Positions 1-12,179 of a stretch of DNA of 64,000 bases are shown here, piece by piece. The position numbers were made by a program, and so were the translations under genes. The stretch comes from Siphonodentalium dalli (taxonomy: Eukaryota; Mollusca; Scaphopoda; Gadilida; Siphonodentaliidae): the NCBI GenBank assembly GCA_032622095.1, contig CP136068.1, positions 7,045,314-7,109,313 of the forward strand, read 5' to 3'. Position 1 is the first letter of the stretch. Every line of letters starts with the position of its first letter. The notes under the pieces were generated by a model. The model did not search any database, was not told the origin of the DNA, and saw only the letters and a list, made by a program, of their open reading frames with translations.

Positions 1-1400
1 CGATGTGTTACAAACACCAGTGTCTGCCAACGATCGGCCAACAAATCCACATCTAATCACATATCTCCCGCCTGAGCCTTGTATACATTTACAGATCCAA
101 CGTTTGTTTATAAAGACCCCACGGCAGTCTTCTTAAACAAACGCCACCCCCCCCCCTGTTGCTGCAAACCAGAATTGATGTGAGTGATGATTTATTCTCA
201 TAATTCGCATGAACACAGAGAAGTACAGAGAAAGAATTATTTACAAAAAGAATATACGGATGTATATGCATTATATACATGTATATTGGTGCTATGGGGA
301 TATTTATATCCTAACATGTGAATATAATAATATAAGTTCTTACCGTGTTTTATTTGGCTCTGGGGTACGAATTTGTCCTCTGCGAAACTGTTAGTACGGC
401 TTCCTGAAACAGATGACTAAACATACAACTATTGTAAACAGTCTTCACTTTTAAAACAATAATTGAATAGAGAAGATAGAGTTCAGCACGAAACTCACCA
501 ATTAATGAACAAGATCATGTCGCTGAAGGAATGAGAGGTTATCGGGTGGACATCTCGTGCATTTGCAATATAAGGAAAGAGCATTATCATACTAGAGAGG
601 TATCGCAAACTCACTGATACAGTTGTGCTATTCGTCGCTGTAAATGTTGCATAATAGACACTTTTCGCACAATGAACGACAACAGATAATTATTACGAAT
701 AATGTACTACGTCATTGGAATTTGTGTTCTTTCTATCATCGTCTATTTTCCTATCGTTGTTACGATTAAGGTTTTGTTTTTGTTTTCGACAAAACTCACA
801 CATGCATGATATAGTAATAAGTTCGCGATCGTTTCTCGGCTCCTCAATGTGTGAGATGACTTTGAGATGATATCCTTAAATTCTGATCGTCATGTGGCCG
901 TAATTTGTATCTGTTAGTGGCAATCAAATAACGGGATAATCTTGCGAAACACAACGCGCGAATCTATGGCCAGATAACAACACAAATAATAACAAAATAA
1001 TCATGACACGCATAAATATAATCCACTTACTGCGAGTGGCAAGCATAGTTGTCTCACAAACGGCCTCATAGTCGTCAATAAGCTGAGGAACGGTTTTTGG
1101 ACCATGTGGAAAAATTACGACTACAGATAGTTATTTGTAATAAGTATATGTCGTCGTTATTATGCGAAAGGAGTATGCATGTGTTACCACAAGATAGGTT
1201 CGCGAAATTGACAACGACGATAGGGATTATTAGTATATATTGAAAAGAGTGAGGATTTTCTAAAAATTGGCGTTTATAAGTTACCATGACGCTAGTATTA
1301 TATTGTACTATACACATGTATATAACATAAATATGTATAACTTACATACCATTCAAGAAACATGTTCCTGAATGTATTAGCTTAATTTGCCTTTGTTGTT
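1..1400. other. AT-rich non-coding stretch
   Basis: No coding pattern, splice-bounded exon or recognisable repeat is visible on either strand. The only notable composition is a C run near 149-158. Confidence 0.5.
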
Positions 1401-1530
1401 AATACAATACACTATGATGGAATAATTTATTGATGAACATACATGTTATGTATTTTGTGTCATTATTAATACCATACAATATGATGGAAGAATTTATTGA
1501 TGTACATACATGTTATGTAATGTGTGTTTG
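1401..1530. repeat. two-copy tandem repeat, unit about 66 bp
   Basis: Two adjacent imperfect copies: about 1401-1466 starts AATACAATACACTATGATGG and about 1468-1530 starts AATACCATACAATATGATGG. Both carry the same TTTATTGATG and ACATACATGTTATGTA segments. It is a simple local duplication without coding content. Confidence 0.75.
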
Positions 1531-2254
1531 TATATGTGTATATACGTTGTAGCATGTTGCAACTTCGATGTTGACTTTGTATATACACAATTCAATTATT
1601 TTACACGGCAACACATGGCTATATCACTGCGCAATACGGTTTTCGCTGCGTTGAGTTACCGGATTGACAGGTGCATACATGTATACAACAATCTTATATT
1701 TAATCGAGCAGTTGTTGATAACTACCCGATGTTTGTAGGACGCTGGCGATGTCTACATGATACAACAAGACCAATTGACGATAATTTTGTCTGTATCGTT
1801 GTAGAGTTGTTAAACACGCCCGTTGGGTGAATAAAGATAAACGAAGAATAATATAACAAATAAGTTTCACGCACTGGGCCAAGTCCAAGATAAGTCTTTA
1901 AGTTAAGTGGTGTCTATTACAAATCAAAGCAACTGATATCATATTCGACGTGACGGTTAGTTGTTATAGACCGTTCGTGAAATTTTATGAAAATGTGTGC
2001 ATACATTAATGACGTACATGTAGTACGCGTACGTAGTCGTTACGATATGTGAGTTCAGCAAAACACGCCTAATAATCCGAGTCAGACCGTGATATGATCG
2101 ACACATACATGTGTAAAACTAATCAAATGTAGCAATTGAAATGACTTTAAACGTCAATAAATCATTGTATTCAAATTCGCACATGACATGGGTTAACATC
2201 CTAGAGGGTGCCTGTATATATACATGCATAATTGTCTTGCCTTACCATTCACAG
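1531..2254. other. non-coding, probable intron end before the EGF-like exon
   Basis: An open frame crosses 1510-1830 but has no domain signature. The 3' end (about 2235-2254) is pyrimidine-rich and ends in CACAG, a good splice acceptor for the exon at 2255. Confidence 0.4.
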
Positions 2255-2359
2255 ACATTGACGATTGTGCAACATCACCTTGTCAGAATACAGAAACCTG
2301 TCACGATGCTGTAGGCTCCTACCACTGCGAGACCGCGACAGGTTACTATGGCGTCACAG
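2255..2359 (+). pseudogene. EGF-like domain exon, degenerate (Cys5 and Cys6 missing)
   Basis: A 105-nt exon-sized frame lies between a TTCACAG acceptor and a CAG/GTGAG donor. It is phase 1 at both ends, the classic symmetrical phase of calcium-binding EGF modules. Translation begins (D)IDDC and continues with SPC, ETC, the Ca-binding-type GSYHC and then a GYYG turn. This matches the cbEGF consensus through the fourth cysteine. The fifth cysteine (expected two residues after YHC) is Thr and the sixth is also absent, so the third disulphide cannot form. The last 31 nt of the exon and its donor are the first unit of the following minisatellite, so the loss of cysteines is tied to the repeat sequence. 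No neighbouring EGF exon is seen. It could be a dying exon of a Notch/fibrillin-like protein or an isolated pseudo-exon. Confidence 0.7.
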
Positions 2360-2850
2360 GTGAGAATAGAGACCGCGACAGGTCACTATGGAGTCACAGG
2401 TGAGAATAGAGACCGCGACAGGTTACTATGGAGTCACAGGTGAGAATAGAGACCGCGACAGGTTACTATGGAGTCACAGGTGAGAATAGAGACCGCGACA
2501 GGTTACTATGGAGTCACAGGTGAGAATAGAGACCGCGACAGGTTACTATGGAGTCACAGGTGAGAATAGAGACCGCGACAGGTTACTATGGAGTCACAGG
2601 TGAGAACATAGACCGCGACAGGTTACTATGGAGTCACAGGTGAGAATAGAGACCGCGACAGGTTACTATGGAGTCACAGGTGAGAATAGAGACCGCGACA
2701 GGTTACTATGGAGTCACAGGTGAGAATAGAGACCGCGACATGTTACTATGGAGTCACAGGTGAGAATAGAGAACGCGACAGGTTACTATGGAGTCACAGG
2801 TGAGAATAGAGACCGCGACAGGTTACTATGGAGTCACAGGTGAGAATAGA
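2329..2850 (+). repeat. 40-bp minisatellite, 13 copies, each with a splice donor
   Basis: Unit: GAGACCGCGACAGGTTACTA followed by TGGAGTCACAGGTGAGAATA, repeated head to tail with no spacers. Copies differ by single substitutions (TATGGC in copy 1, GGTCAC in copy 2, one GAGAACATA, one GACATG, one GAACGC). The array begins inside the EGF-like exon: unit 1 spans the exon's final 31 nt and the first 9 nt of the intron, so all 13 copies carry CACAG/GTGAGA. The 40-nt period is not a multiple of three. Confidence 0.97.
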
Positions 2851-5800
2851 CGATGTCATTTAGACGTGTGTGTGTGCCGTGTTGATATATCAACTAAATA
2901 GGGACGAGTTGTGTCAACATGTGGTTTGGGTGTCTCTATCTTTGTATCCAAAATGTTCAATAGTTGGAAATATAATACCAGATACAGCACTATATATGGA
3001 GTTATCAGAATAAGGATAGGTTGAATTTGTCTGCTAGTTTGATATTTATGATATTTATAGCTCATTTATTCTAACTAGACCATTCGCCGAACATTTTCCT
3101 TGTTCCGTTCATTGCTTGCGACCGAATTTGTAAACGTTTGAACACACCAACATTAGAGGCAATACGTTATATTGGACACTCAAAGCACAACTTGAAAATT
3201 CCAAAGTAATGGAATGCGAATTGAATTACGAAGATTTGGGAAATGTCTACCTGGTTCAGCTGGATTATATGCATTGGCGATTCCAAATAGACACAACAGA
3301 CACAGACTAGTCACTGCAACTATATGGTTGGTATAGTATGTGCATACGGCTTATCAGTAACCAGTCCCAGGTAATACATATGTGGTGACAATGGCAACTG
3401 TTGGGTGGAATAAACAGTTTTACGGATAACGAAAATGATGCAACATGTGGTGTATCGTATCCAGACATTAACACGTGGGTGGACGCCGCATGTATTTACT
3501 ATTGAAAATTTACAGTGGTCAATAAACCATAGTTTAACTGTGTTATTGTTTATATCTTTTGCTTCCAATTTTAAACATATATCGTGGGCATATACTCCTC
3601 CTGGGATGGTAAAACTAACTACTCATCGTAACTGTAATTACTGTATGCGACAAAATAGTCGCAATATTCACAAAACTGCGATAACTATTCAATCTTAAAA
3701 AGAGTTTCTCAGTGACTAGTTATTTGCTTATTCCCCCACGCTTGTTTGTTTGTTTTCGGTGTTTTTGCTCGTTTTTTCAAGATGGGACCATTTCAGAAAT
3801 CGACCTAACCATGCAGAGCTGGATTATTCGTACCGGTGTATAAACGCTCTGTATTACTATCTGGACTGCACAGTAATAAAATACAATTAACTTTCGAAAT
3901 GGCCTCGTTTTGGTGTGTGTTGTGACTGATTGTCTGGTTGGAAGCATCATATGTTAATCAAACTACTCGATGCCACAATAGGTCAGGAACAATCGATGGG
4001 TGTAACGTCTATACTACACATATCAGTTAGTTCATTCCACCCACACTTCCACCATCACATATCTTCACGAGCATCGTACGATTTTACTTTGATATCACCA
4101 AAGATGTTCCTGAACACGAAAAATGGTTAAATTTCTGACGGAAAAAAATATATTATCTAGGGAAGAACGTTAACAAACAAATGAGTATTTATTAATGGTG
4201 ACGACATATTTGGTGTCACGGAATGACAACATGAAACGCTCTGTATTGGTTCCGTGTTAGTGTATTAATGGACCAACATGCCATGGTCCTAGACAATAGC
4301 TATGTTGCCCAAACTATTTGAGATAATTCTTGTTTCCTCCGAGATGCCTGACCCTCTATGTTAATCTCATTGATCTCGTTCACCATATGAGTTCCGATAG
4401 CAATTTGACTGTCATCGTCGTTAAAGACATATTATGTACTTGTTCGGGTGTGTGAAGCTGATAAGTTAGTATACAGGCGCTATGTCAACTGGATGATGTA
4501 ACAATTTTACTAACATCACCGAAAATCTGAAGCAAATCGGCCATACCACTCTATATAAATCATCGTCTGAACTACCCTCAATTGTAAATATTTACTACTC
4601 AATTCGGGACGCATATATCGACAATAAACTAACGAAAACGTTTTCGCTTTCGATTGTCATTGTATTTAATTAACATATAAGAATGACGGTGTGTGTAGTC
4701 AATTTGGATATAATTTTTGTAAAAATTACTACTTGAACAAGATTATTCTCCATTTCTGTATATATCACCCTATCGAAGTGTTTCACATCACTTTAACAGT
4801 TTTGGATCCTAATTATTTAAAAATATCGTGAGTCTGTTGGCCATCCTTCTCTGATCGTAGCGCTGAATCGAAGTTCTCTGTAATTTCAACTCACATTTTG
4901 GTTAGGTCCTCCAGATGTGTCGTTGTGTTTAGGAACGCCTCCATCTTCTAGTTGATGATATTCATTATTGTTGAGATATAATAGAGATGTCCAAGTGACT
5001 CGTCTGTTCTGCTCGATCTTGTGCCAGACGCCATGGTGATCGTGTACATATTGTTTATATATTTAAATAGTTTTGATTCCGTATGTACAGTTTCATATAT
5101 TGATAACAGTAAGTAACCCATGTTTCTAGACAATATCTATGTCATAGTGCAATCGATGGATGAAAAGCCATTGTGTGTATAAAACATGCAAATCATTTAA
5201 TTATAAATTAAATAAGTCTATACATATGTTATATGCATAGCAGATAGATACGGTGGATATATTGTTCATATAGTGTACATATAACATATGCAACTATAAT
5301 TATATACAAATCTAAAACATTGTTTTTATGCAATAAACAATATAGACGGAGCAATAATTTTGCTTTAAATGCCACAATTTTGAGCGCAAAATGTCGCAAT
5401 ATTAACCGCGAAATATTCGATTTTAAGCGCAAACTATTGCAATGATATCGCAAGCGGCGCGCTTCTAAGCGTTCTCCTTGCAATATTATTGCGAAAATAG
5501 CGCGCTTAATATACCACTTCTTTTGACTGGTACTGTATGTTTTCCTCACTGTTTGATATACTTGTATTTTCTCGTCCCCCTAAGCCAAGTAACCCGGATT
5601 CAAATTCAGTCGTCGATATTTTATTTTCAGATGAGCTTTGGGTCGACAGGGTAGTGTGGTCTTCAAGCGAATTGGATAACGGAGAGTGAGTATCGCCTAT
5701 GTAACATAACGATGTGCGCGCATGCATAATTCACATCCATGAACACATCGCATGCACTATTGCATCAGTTATTATTTCATCATACGATGCACGAAGAACA

Positions 5801-6590
5801 GGCATAATTTGTCAGTCGGACAGTTGTACTTAGCATGCTGGCGAGATCATCTGATGCTGGTTATCAGGAAAACACGCAGTCAAACCAGTGCAGCGATATA
5901 AAGTGTATAGTTTGTTTTGGTACACTGCGCTGGTCATGATATATGAAAACTACCTTTTGTGACGAGCCGTTGACAACTTGCCCAATAACACCGTCACATG
6001 CTTTTGGAAAAGCAGGTCACTATTTTCCAATATAAGCGATGAGGAGTTGTATCCCATTGTTCAGTCGTCTAAGTTCCAAAGTGATTCAACACCTTTGATA
6101 ACTGACTGATCCCAAAGAAAGAAGACACGAGAAGCTAACACCGGCTATCTATTATTAGCGAAGCAATGTTCAGATAAAGAAATCAACAGATCTATGGATC
6201 AGTTGTCGTGACTAAACACAAACGTGAAGTTCGCAAATGTTTCTATGAATTATCTAACACGGATATGAATGTTTCCGGCCCAAATACCAATACGACGCTA
6301 ATGTTCCCAGCATAATTATGCTATACGTGCTATAACCACGTGATATCAGCTAATTACAACGCTATTTGGGTGTATATTGGGAGGAATATTCGGCCCTGTC
6401 GTAGGTGGTGATGGATTAATGTGATTAAATTGTACTCGGTGTTTGCTTACTTGGGTGGACTAAATGTCATTAGAAACATATTATGTATTTGTGTACTTGA
6501 ACCATGTAACGAAGACATACATTTCTGGCCTGCTTATTATTCTGCAAGCTATTGCGTGTACTAACAGACCTTTATGCCAATAGACATTAT
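2851..6590. other. long non-coding stretch
   Basis: No exon or mobile element could be supported. Around 5340-5515 there is a patch rich in GCGCAAAA and TTGCAATATT motifs in both orientations, probably an old inverted-repeat element, but its ends cannot be defined. Confidence 0.45.
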
Positions 6591-6629
6591 AACAGATAAC
6601 ACAGAACAGACACATGATACACTCTTAAA

Positions 6630-6800
6630 CGTTTTGGTTTAAAAAAAAAAAAAATTGGTTTTTCAACTTTGTCCCATATATGTAACCAAATTAAGTTTTG
6701 ATCAAAACCAAATACCAAGCGCCAACTGGTTTTGATCAAAACCCAAACTGGTTTTATATATGAAACCAATTTTGATTTTGATAAAAACCAATTTTGGTTT
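6630..6800. repeat. cluster of GGTTTTGATCAAAACC palindromes
   Basis: Contains perfect palindromes at 6695-6708 (GTTTTGATCAAAAC) and 6728-6743 (GGTTTTGATCAAAACC) and several half-sites of TTTTGGTTTT type. A second pair lies at 16656-16675 (TTGGTTTTGATCAAAACCAA) and 16687-16706 (TTGGTATTGATCAATACCAA). The pairs look like remnants of one dispersed element family. Confidence 0.7.
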
Positions 6801-6849
6801 TGACAAAAAAGTTCCTTTTTTGCACAATTTATTAATAAATGTGCCATGC

Positions 6850-7990
6850 AACATACTTATGCAACCTTTAAGGGTACTGTACACTAAATCCACCCATTTA
6901 TTGTACCATATCCATACTCAACAAAATATATGCAACACATGAATGAATTTGGTTTTCCAAGTTCGACATGTAATGGTCCCATCGCATGACTAGAGTCATA
7001 AATTGATTTTCATTATAATTACCAATCCATTGATATATTAAAGGGCTAATTATAAAAGGCTTTAGACTCAGGATGCTATACAGTCTGAAAGAGATGCCAC
7101 CATATTCCATTTCCAGAACAAAAATTCAGCTGAGCACTTGCATACTACAGGCTATCAAATTTCTATATTATGGCTTTCATACCGACTATTCTACCATTTA
7201 ATTGCTGTCAACCAAAATTAAGAGTCGAAGATGAAATAAATTGTCCAAATGACATAATTGGTTGCATCTATGTTGAATGAAGTTTTAAGATAAACATCAA
7301 TGAAGACACGGTGATATTTTGGAAATTAAACTTTAATTCAAACTTATCCAGAGGGAATAATTGTCATCCTAGCCATTCTTCCACAGCAGTGTGTATTCAT
7401 TATGTCTGTGCACACCTCACAATTGCAACACTTGCAATTAATTAACACTTAATATATAGTTCATCACACCCTTCTTATATTGAACGTTCCCAAGAATGAC
7501 AGCTCATCTGTTTTACACCCGTCATGCCGTAGAAATTTAAAGATCAGCGAACTCCTTTATATTTGCATCTGATGGATATAGCAGCACTTGACATCATAGC
7601 ATGATACTAACTTCCCATAGGCTGCACCACACTTGTATATTGTGGTACAATATTTATGTATGAAAAGTTGACGAATAACATATTGTATATGCACAGATAA
7701 CACATATGCCTCATATGTATGCTGTGCACATTCTGGTACTAAAGTTTCCAATTCCAGTGAACAAACACACTCTGAAAAGAAATGCATAAAATACTATGTT
7801 TAGGAAAAGTCAGGTTTAAAGACATATATTGCAGACTTGTTTCATTGAATATTAAAATCTGTGTTAGGGCATGGCAAAATATGCCCATGTCAATTCCAAC
7901 ACAAGGCCTTTAACTCTGATGAAATTGACGTGCTGAACCAAAACTCAAACTTGACCTGCATTTTGTACAATTAAAACACTAACATTTCAA
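6850..7990. other. non-coding stretch
   Basis: AT-rich, no exon, RNA or repeat recognised. A short palindromic GAGTTGAGACTCAACTC-like segment sits at the right edge near 8000. Confidence 0.4.
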
Positions 7991-7999
7991 ATTTCATTC

Positions 8000-8270
8000 A
8001 ACTCAGTTGAGACTCAACTCAAATAAAATAATATTTAAACCCGAAGCTGAAGAAATAGTAATTTAGGGGGCGTAAAATCAGATTATGCATCTTCTAAGTG
8101 ATGAGTATTTATATAAAAACTTACTGTTGTAAATTGAATACATCCAAGTTCCAACTTTGGTCCAGTGTACGTCTTCCAATCAATGTACTTCCACAGCAAG
8201 ACTTCTTGCTGACCGTCCTCTATAAAACATAACATACAGGTCTTATAAAATGATACCCACAAGCCTTGAA
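8000..8270 (-). repeat. duplicated segment copy 1, with an exon-like core
   Basis: Shares a colinear series of blocks with 9110-9375: CCCGAAGC..GAA.AAATAGTAATTTAGGG, then GTATTTATAT, ACTTAC, TCCAGTGTAC, TCTTCCAATCA, then TATAA..CA.AACA.ACAGG. On the minus strand the core (8219 down to 8125, 95 nt) is bounded by ATAG and GTAAGT and reads without stop, with DWKTYTGPK in the middle. The protein is not recognised. It could be a duplicated exon or a repeat with cryptic splice sites. Confidence 0.5.
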
Positions 8271-8288
8271 ATAGTGTGTCTGTTATTT

Positions 8289-8483
8289 GCAGAATGAGGT
8301 CCCCAGAGGGTGAATTTAGTGATGCTACCCCGCATAGCAGGCTAGCATCACCAAATTCATCCTCTGGGAACCTAATTATGCTGAGTTGTAAGCAGAATGA
8401 GGTCCCCAGAGGGTGAATTTGCTGATTCTAGCCCGCTATGTGTGGTAGCATCCTAAATTCGCCCTCTGGGAACCTCATTCTGC
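8289..8483. mobile_element. two tandem hairpin MITE-like units
   Basis: Two adjacent foldbacks (8289-8382 and 8392-8483), each about 93 bp. Each starts GCAGAATGAGGTCCCCAGAG and ends with the near-complement CTCTGGGAACCT(C/A)ATT(C/A)TGC. Arms are about 40 bp around a short loop (CCCGCATAGCAGG in the first). The second unit is the better preserved palindrome. Small non-autonomous foldback elements or their decayed ends. Confidence 0.85.
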
Positions 8484-9054
8484 ACATGACATACACACTA
8501 TTTCAAGCCTTGTTTACAACAAGAAACAATCTACACTGACAGTCTAAAGGCACTGGTGTTAATTTTTTATTAATTCTATGTTTTTTAGCCAATATAGTTG
8601 AACAATATGGAGAACATATTTTTGAGCTGCGGAACAAAATTGTTTTGTAATAATCTTGTAATATATATGGTTGAAAATGAAATTCCTCAAATTGAGTCAT
8701 CACAGACAGATATTCAGCATGCTGTTATGTAACATGTCTATTAGCATGAATAAAACATAACTGATTCAGAGCCACTCGTGGAAATTAATTTTGTAAAGTG
8801 TAGATGTCCTCTAGGCTCTATGTATCCACATGCCAAAATTATCACAAGATTCCTTATTTGTTGTTGCTGGCATTAATTTTATATTCCGAAATTAATTTAT
8901 GATCACCATGCAAAGTCACAGTGAACCACTGAACCATGACCATGCATGACCTCTTAATATTTCATGACAGCATAATAATGCGCATTTCCGTATACATGTA
9001 TTTTAGGAGGAAGTCAGTAAAATTATGCCAAGCTGAACAATATTCGAGGTGGAT

Positions 9055-9375
9055 ATAAAAATCAAAATATTGATAACTCTGAGCTATGACGGGTGGGTTC
9101 CTCGACACAAATCAATTATTTTATTTTACTCCCGAAGCCGAATAAATAGTAATTTAGGGTCCTCAAATAGATCACGCATCTTTAAATTGATTAGTATTTA
9201 TATTAACACTTACGGTTGTAAATAGCAAACTTCAATTTGATCCAGTGTACTGTGTACATCTTCCAATCAGTTTTACTACCCCAGTAGGACATCGTCTTAG
9301 CTGATGATAAACTAGGACCATTATGTGTCCTCTCTAAAATATAACACACAGGTGTTATAAAATGACATGCACTAT
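9055..9375 (-). repeat. duplicated segment copy 2, with an exon-like core
   Basis: Second copy of the 8000-8270 segment. It also carries the upstream block TCTGAGCTATGACGGGTGGG shared with 14710-14832 and 28327-28450. The minus-strand core (9333 down to 9214, 120 nt) is bounded by TTTAG and GTAAGT and has an open frame with TDWKMYTVHW, matching DWKTYT of copy 1. Splice-like borders are kept in both copies but the frames have diverged by indels, so coding status is doubtful. Confidence 0.5.
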
Positions 9376-9401
9376 ATAGTACAGTAATGCTATAAATAAT
9401 C

Positions 9402-9537
9402 GACTCTTTAACCACAGCAGCATTATGGGTATCTTTTCAGGATTTAGTCAGAAATATGGTTTGTGGCCATTAATTGGAAAGCTCTCAGTACCTAAATCCT
9501 GAAAAGTTACACACAATTCTGCTGTGGTTAAGGGGTC
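9402..9537. mobile_element. 136-bp hairpin element
   Basis: Inverted repeat: GACTCTTTAACCACAGCAG at the left end pairs with CTGCTGTGGTTAAGGGGTC at the right. A second stem pairs CTTTTCAGGATTTA with TAAATCCTGAAAAG. The two stems flank a central loop. MITE-like foldback; no coding content. Confidence 0.85.
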
Positions 9538-9823
9538 AATTATTTAGAGCATTGTTGGATATGAAATGTCATGTAGGCCCTACATAGATTTACTTCAAAT
9601 ATTGTTCCGGACATCAAACTGTTCAATGTTCTGCCTTACACATGGACAATAAACATTATTGTAGGCATGTTTTTAGTGAAATACCTAGCGGGGAGGGGGT
9701 TGGAAGGTCAGTAGGCCTATGTTTGATCGATATGTATCTTTAAGACTTTGAGACTGAGTACAGTGGGAATCACGACATATTGATAATAATTTATATTTAC
9801 ACTTCAATGTAAATGATTTATCC

Positions 9824-9893
9824 TAAATCACACATCCAGTTAGACATAATTGAGGCTGACCTAAATCATTACTTCAACTGGATGTGCGATTTA
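9824..9893. repeat. 70-bp inverted repeat
   Basis: Left arm TAAATCACACATCCAGTTA pairs with right arm AACTGGATGTGCGATTTA across a loop of about 33 bp. Probably a small foldback element. Confidence 0.8.
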
Positions 9894-9899
9894 GCATAG

Positions 9900-9990
9900 A
9901 TATTTGCACTTCAGCACAAATAGACGCAATTATTTGTGCTTCAGTGTAATTATTTGTTCTTCAGCTCAAATGAGGAATAAATTTGAAAAA
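9900..9990. repeat. element fragment with spaced GCTTCAGC half-palindromes
   Basis: Motifs TTTGCACTTCAGCACAAAT, TTTGTGCTTCAGTGTAAT and TTTGTTCTTCAGCTCAAAT follow one another and end in GAGGAATAAATTTGAAAA. The same ending (AGGAATAAATGTGAAAA) closes the GCTTAAGC clusters at 14941-15060 and 15961-16080, so this is a divergent copy of that family. Confidence 0.7.
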
Positions 9991-10130
9991 GCCTCCAATA
10001 CAATGTAGATGCCTCTCTGATTGTCTATCATGACATGCAAGGACTATAAAACCAGCTGCACAAGACCATGCTGGCACGGGCAGACAGTGTCAGTTAAAAA
10101 GGTTAAAAACAAATATTATTTAGACCCACA

Positions 10131-10155
10131 ACCACCACCACCACCACCACCACCA
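10131..10155. repeat. (ACC)n microsatellite
   Basis: Eight uninterrupted ACC/CCA triplets, followed about 40 bp later by a C10 run near 10193-10202. Simple sequence only. Confidence 0.95.
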
Positions 10156-10424
10156 TAGTAAAGCACGGTGGACACACACCCTGCTATACAATTCCCCCCC
10201 CCGGGATAAAATTGGGGACCTACCCCAAAGTTTGAATAAAAATGGTGAAAATAGCAGGATACAGCACAAGTGCGGATTTAACATCTGGCTCCCTTGGCGC
10301 GCGCACCTCCTATTTTCATCAGAGGTATGACTTTTTGGGACGTGTCCAGGCGCCATTTGTCCCCGAGAGCCCGAAGTTTGTATATTATATTGCTAACATA
10401 CCTGCATATCTATATCTATATTTA

Positions 10425-12110
10425 CGAATGTCTGTCTGTCTGTCTGTGTTCTATAGAAATTCACAGGGGACCATCTAGATGATGCCAAAGGGGTCTACTA
10501 GGAGTAGCTTTTTACGAGAAAGATAATGGTCGGGGTTAGAATTTTCTAAAGTGACGCCGTTGTTGTCAGGGGCAGAACAGGGGGAGGGGCAGAACAAAAT
10601 TTTGTCGCGGATTGCCACCAAACTTATATATAATCATCCCCATAATATGAGGAATCTAATGGCGTGGTTTAAATATGGCAAAAGTCGCGCCGTTCGCGTC
10701 AAGGGTTCCGGAAGGGGGTGGGGCAGATTTTGTTTTCTGTCGCCGATTGCCACGAAACTTACATATAATCATCCCCATGATATGAAGAATACAACGGTGT
10801 GGTTTAAATATGTCAAAAGTGGCGTCGTTTGAGTCAGGGATGAACGGAAGGGGAGAGGGGCACCAAAATTGATAAAACTAATTTTAGCGCCGATTTCCAC
10901 CAAATTGATATTCTTCTTCATGATACAAGGAATCTAATTGTGCGATTTAACATGGTTGTTTTTGGATGAGAGATTGGGAGGGGGTGGGCACTAAATGTGA
11001 TAATAAGACGCCGATTGACACCACACTTATACAAAATCATCCCCATGGTATGAGGAGTCTAATAGTGTGGCTTTTATCTGTCAAATGTGGCATCATTCGA
11101 GTCAGGAAGGATTGCATTGAAAGGGACGGGGGCACCAAAATTGATGCACATTTATTTTAGCGCCAATTTCCACCAAATTGATACACTTTCTTATCCAGAA
11201 TACGAGGAATCTAATCGTGATTTAAAGACGCCATAGTGGTGCTGCTTGGGTGAGAGATGGAGAGGGGAGGGATTGGCACCAAATTTGATAAAACAAATTG
11301 TTTAGTCGCCGATTATCACCAAATTTATAAACAATCATCTCCATGATATCAGGAGGGTAATCGTGTGGTTTAAGGATGTCACAAGTGGGGCCATTCGAGT
11401 CAGTGGTGTAGAGATGAGAGGGACACAAAAAATTATATGTATATGTTTAGTGCCGATTTCCACCAGATTGATACACATTCTTCTCCGGGATACGAGGAAT
11501 CTTATCGTGTGGTTTAGATACACCAAAATGGTGCCCTATGGGTGAGAGATATGGGGACCTTAAATTTGATACGAATTTGTATACTCGCCAATTTTCACCA
11601 ATTTCATATATATGCATCTCTAATCTCTAATGAGTCTTAGTGTGTGCAGCTTGAGTCCGAAATAGGGACGGGAGGGTCACCAAAACTGATACAAAATATT
11701 TTTAGTACCAATTAACCACAAATTCAGACACGTTCTTCTCAAATGATACAAGAAATAAAATCGTGTTGTCTGTCTGTCTTTTTGTCTGTCTGTGTGCGTT
11801 CTATTAATAACTTCACGCGGTACAATCGAGATGGCACCAAGGCGTTATAAGAGGGGTAACTTTTTACAAGGAAGATAATGGTGCGGGTTAATTTTTTTCT
11901 AATATGACACTGTTGGTGGGAGGGGAAATTTAAAAAATATGGTGAAATAGTTTTGTCGCTGATTTCCACCAAACGAATACATAATCACATTCGCAATATG
12001 GCGTTGTTCGAGTCAGCGTTGCATCAACAATTGATTTAATAAACCAAATTCCACCAAATTCATACACGTTTTTCTCTGATGATATACCATGAATTAAATC
12101 ACATTTGGTG
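10425..12110. repeat. degenerate tandem array led by (TCTG)n
   Basis: The core unit (about 130-150 bp) recurs many times: GCCGATT(G/T)CCACCAAA..TTATA.A.AATCATCCCCATGATATGAGGAATCTAAT..TGTGGTTTAAATAT, followed by GTCAAAAGTGGCGTCGTTCGAGTCAGG and a G-rich GGAAGGGGAGGGGCACCAAA tract. A header of TCTG repeats plus TTCTAT.. and TAGCTTTTTACGAGAAAGATAATGG occurs at about 10431-10550 and again at about 11769-11910, giving a higher-order unit of about 1.34 kb. Short frames in it (for example 10551-10832) are by-products of the repeat. Confidence 0.9.
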
Positions 12111-12179
12111 TCGTTTGGGTCACGGGTGGCGAGCGTATATGCACTATCATTGACAACATTGCTATTCGCCGACATATAA

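Noticed and set aside
1510-1830. 106-codon frame as a gene or upstream exon of the EGF gene
   Set aside because: No cysteine spacing or domain; the antisense frame is also open.
2329-2850. Possible CRISPR array
   Set aside because: Repeats are head to tail with no spacers; it is a minisatellite in animal DNA.
10551-11160. Chained frames as a repetitive protein
   Set aside because: They follow the degenerate 130-150 bp satellite unit, and the frame changes between units.
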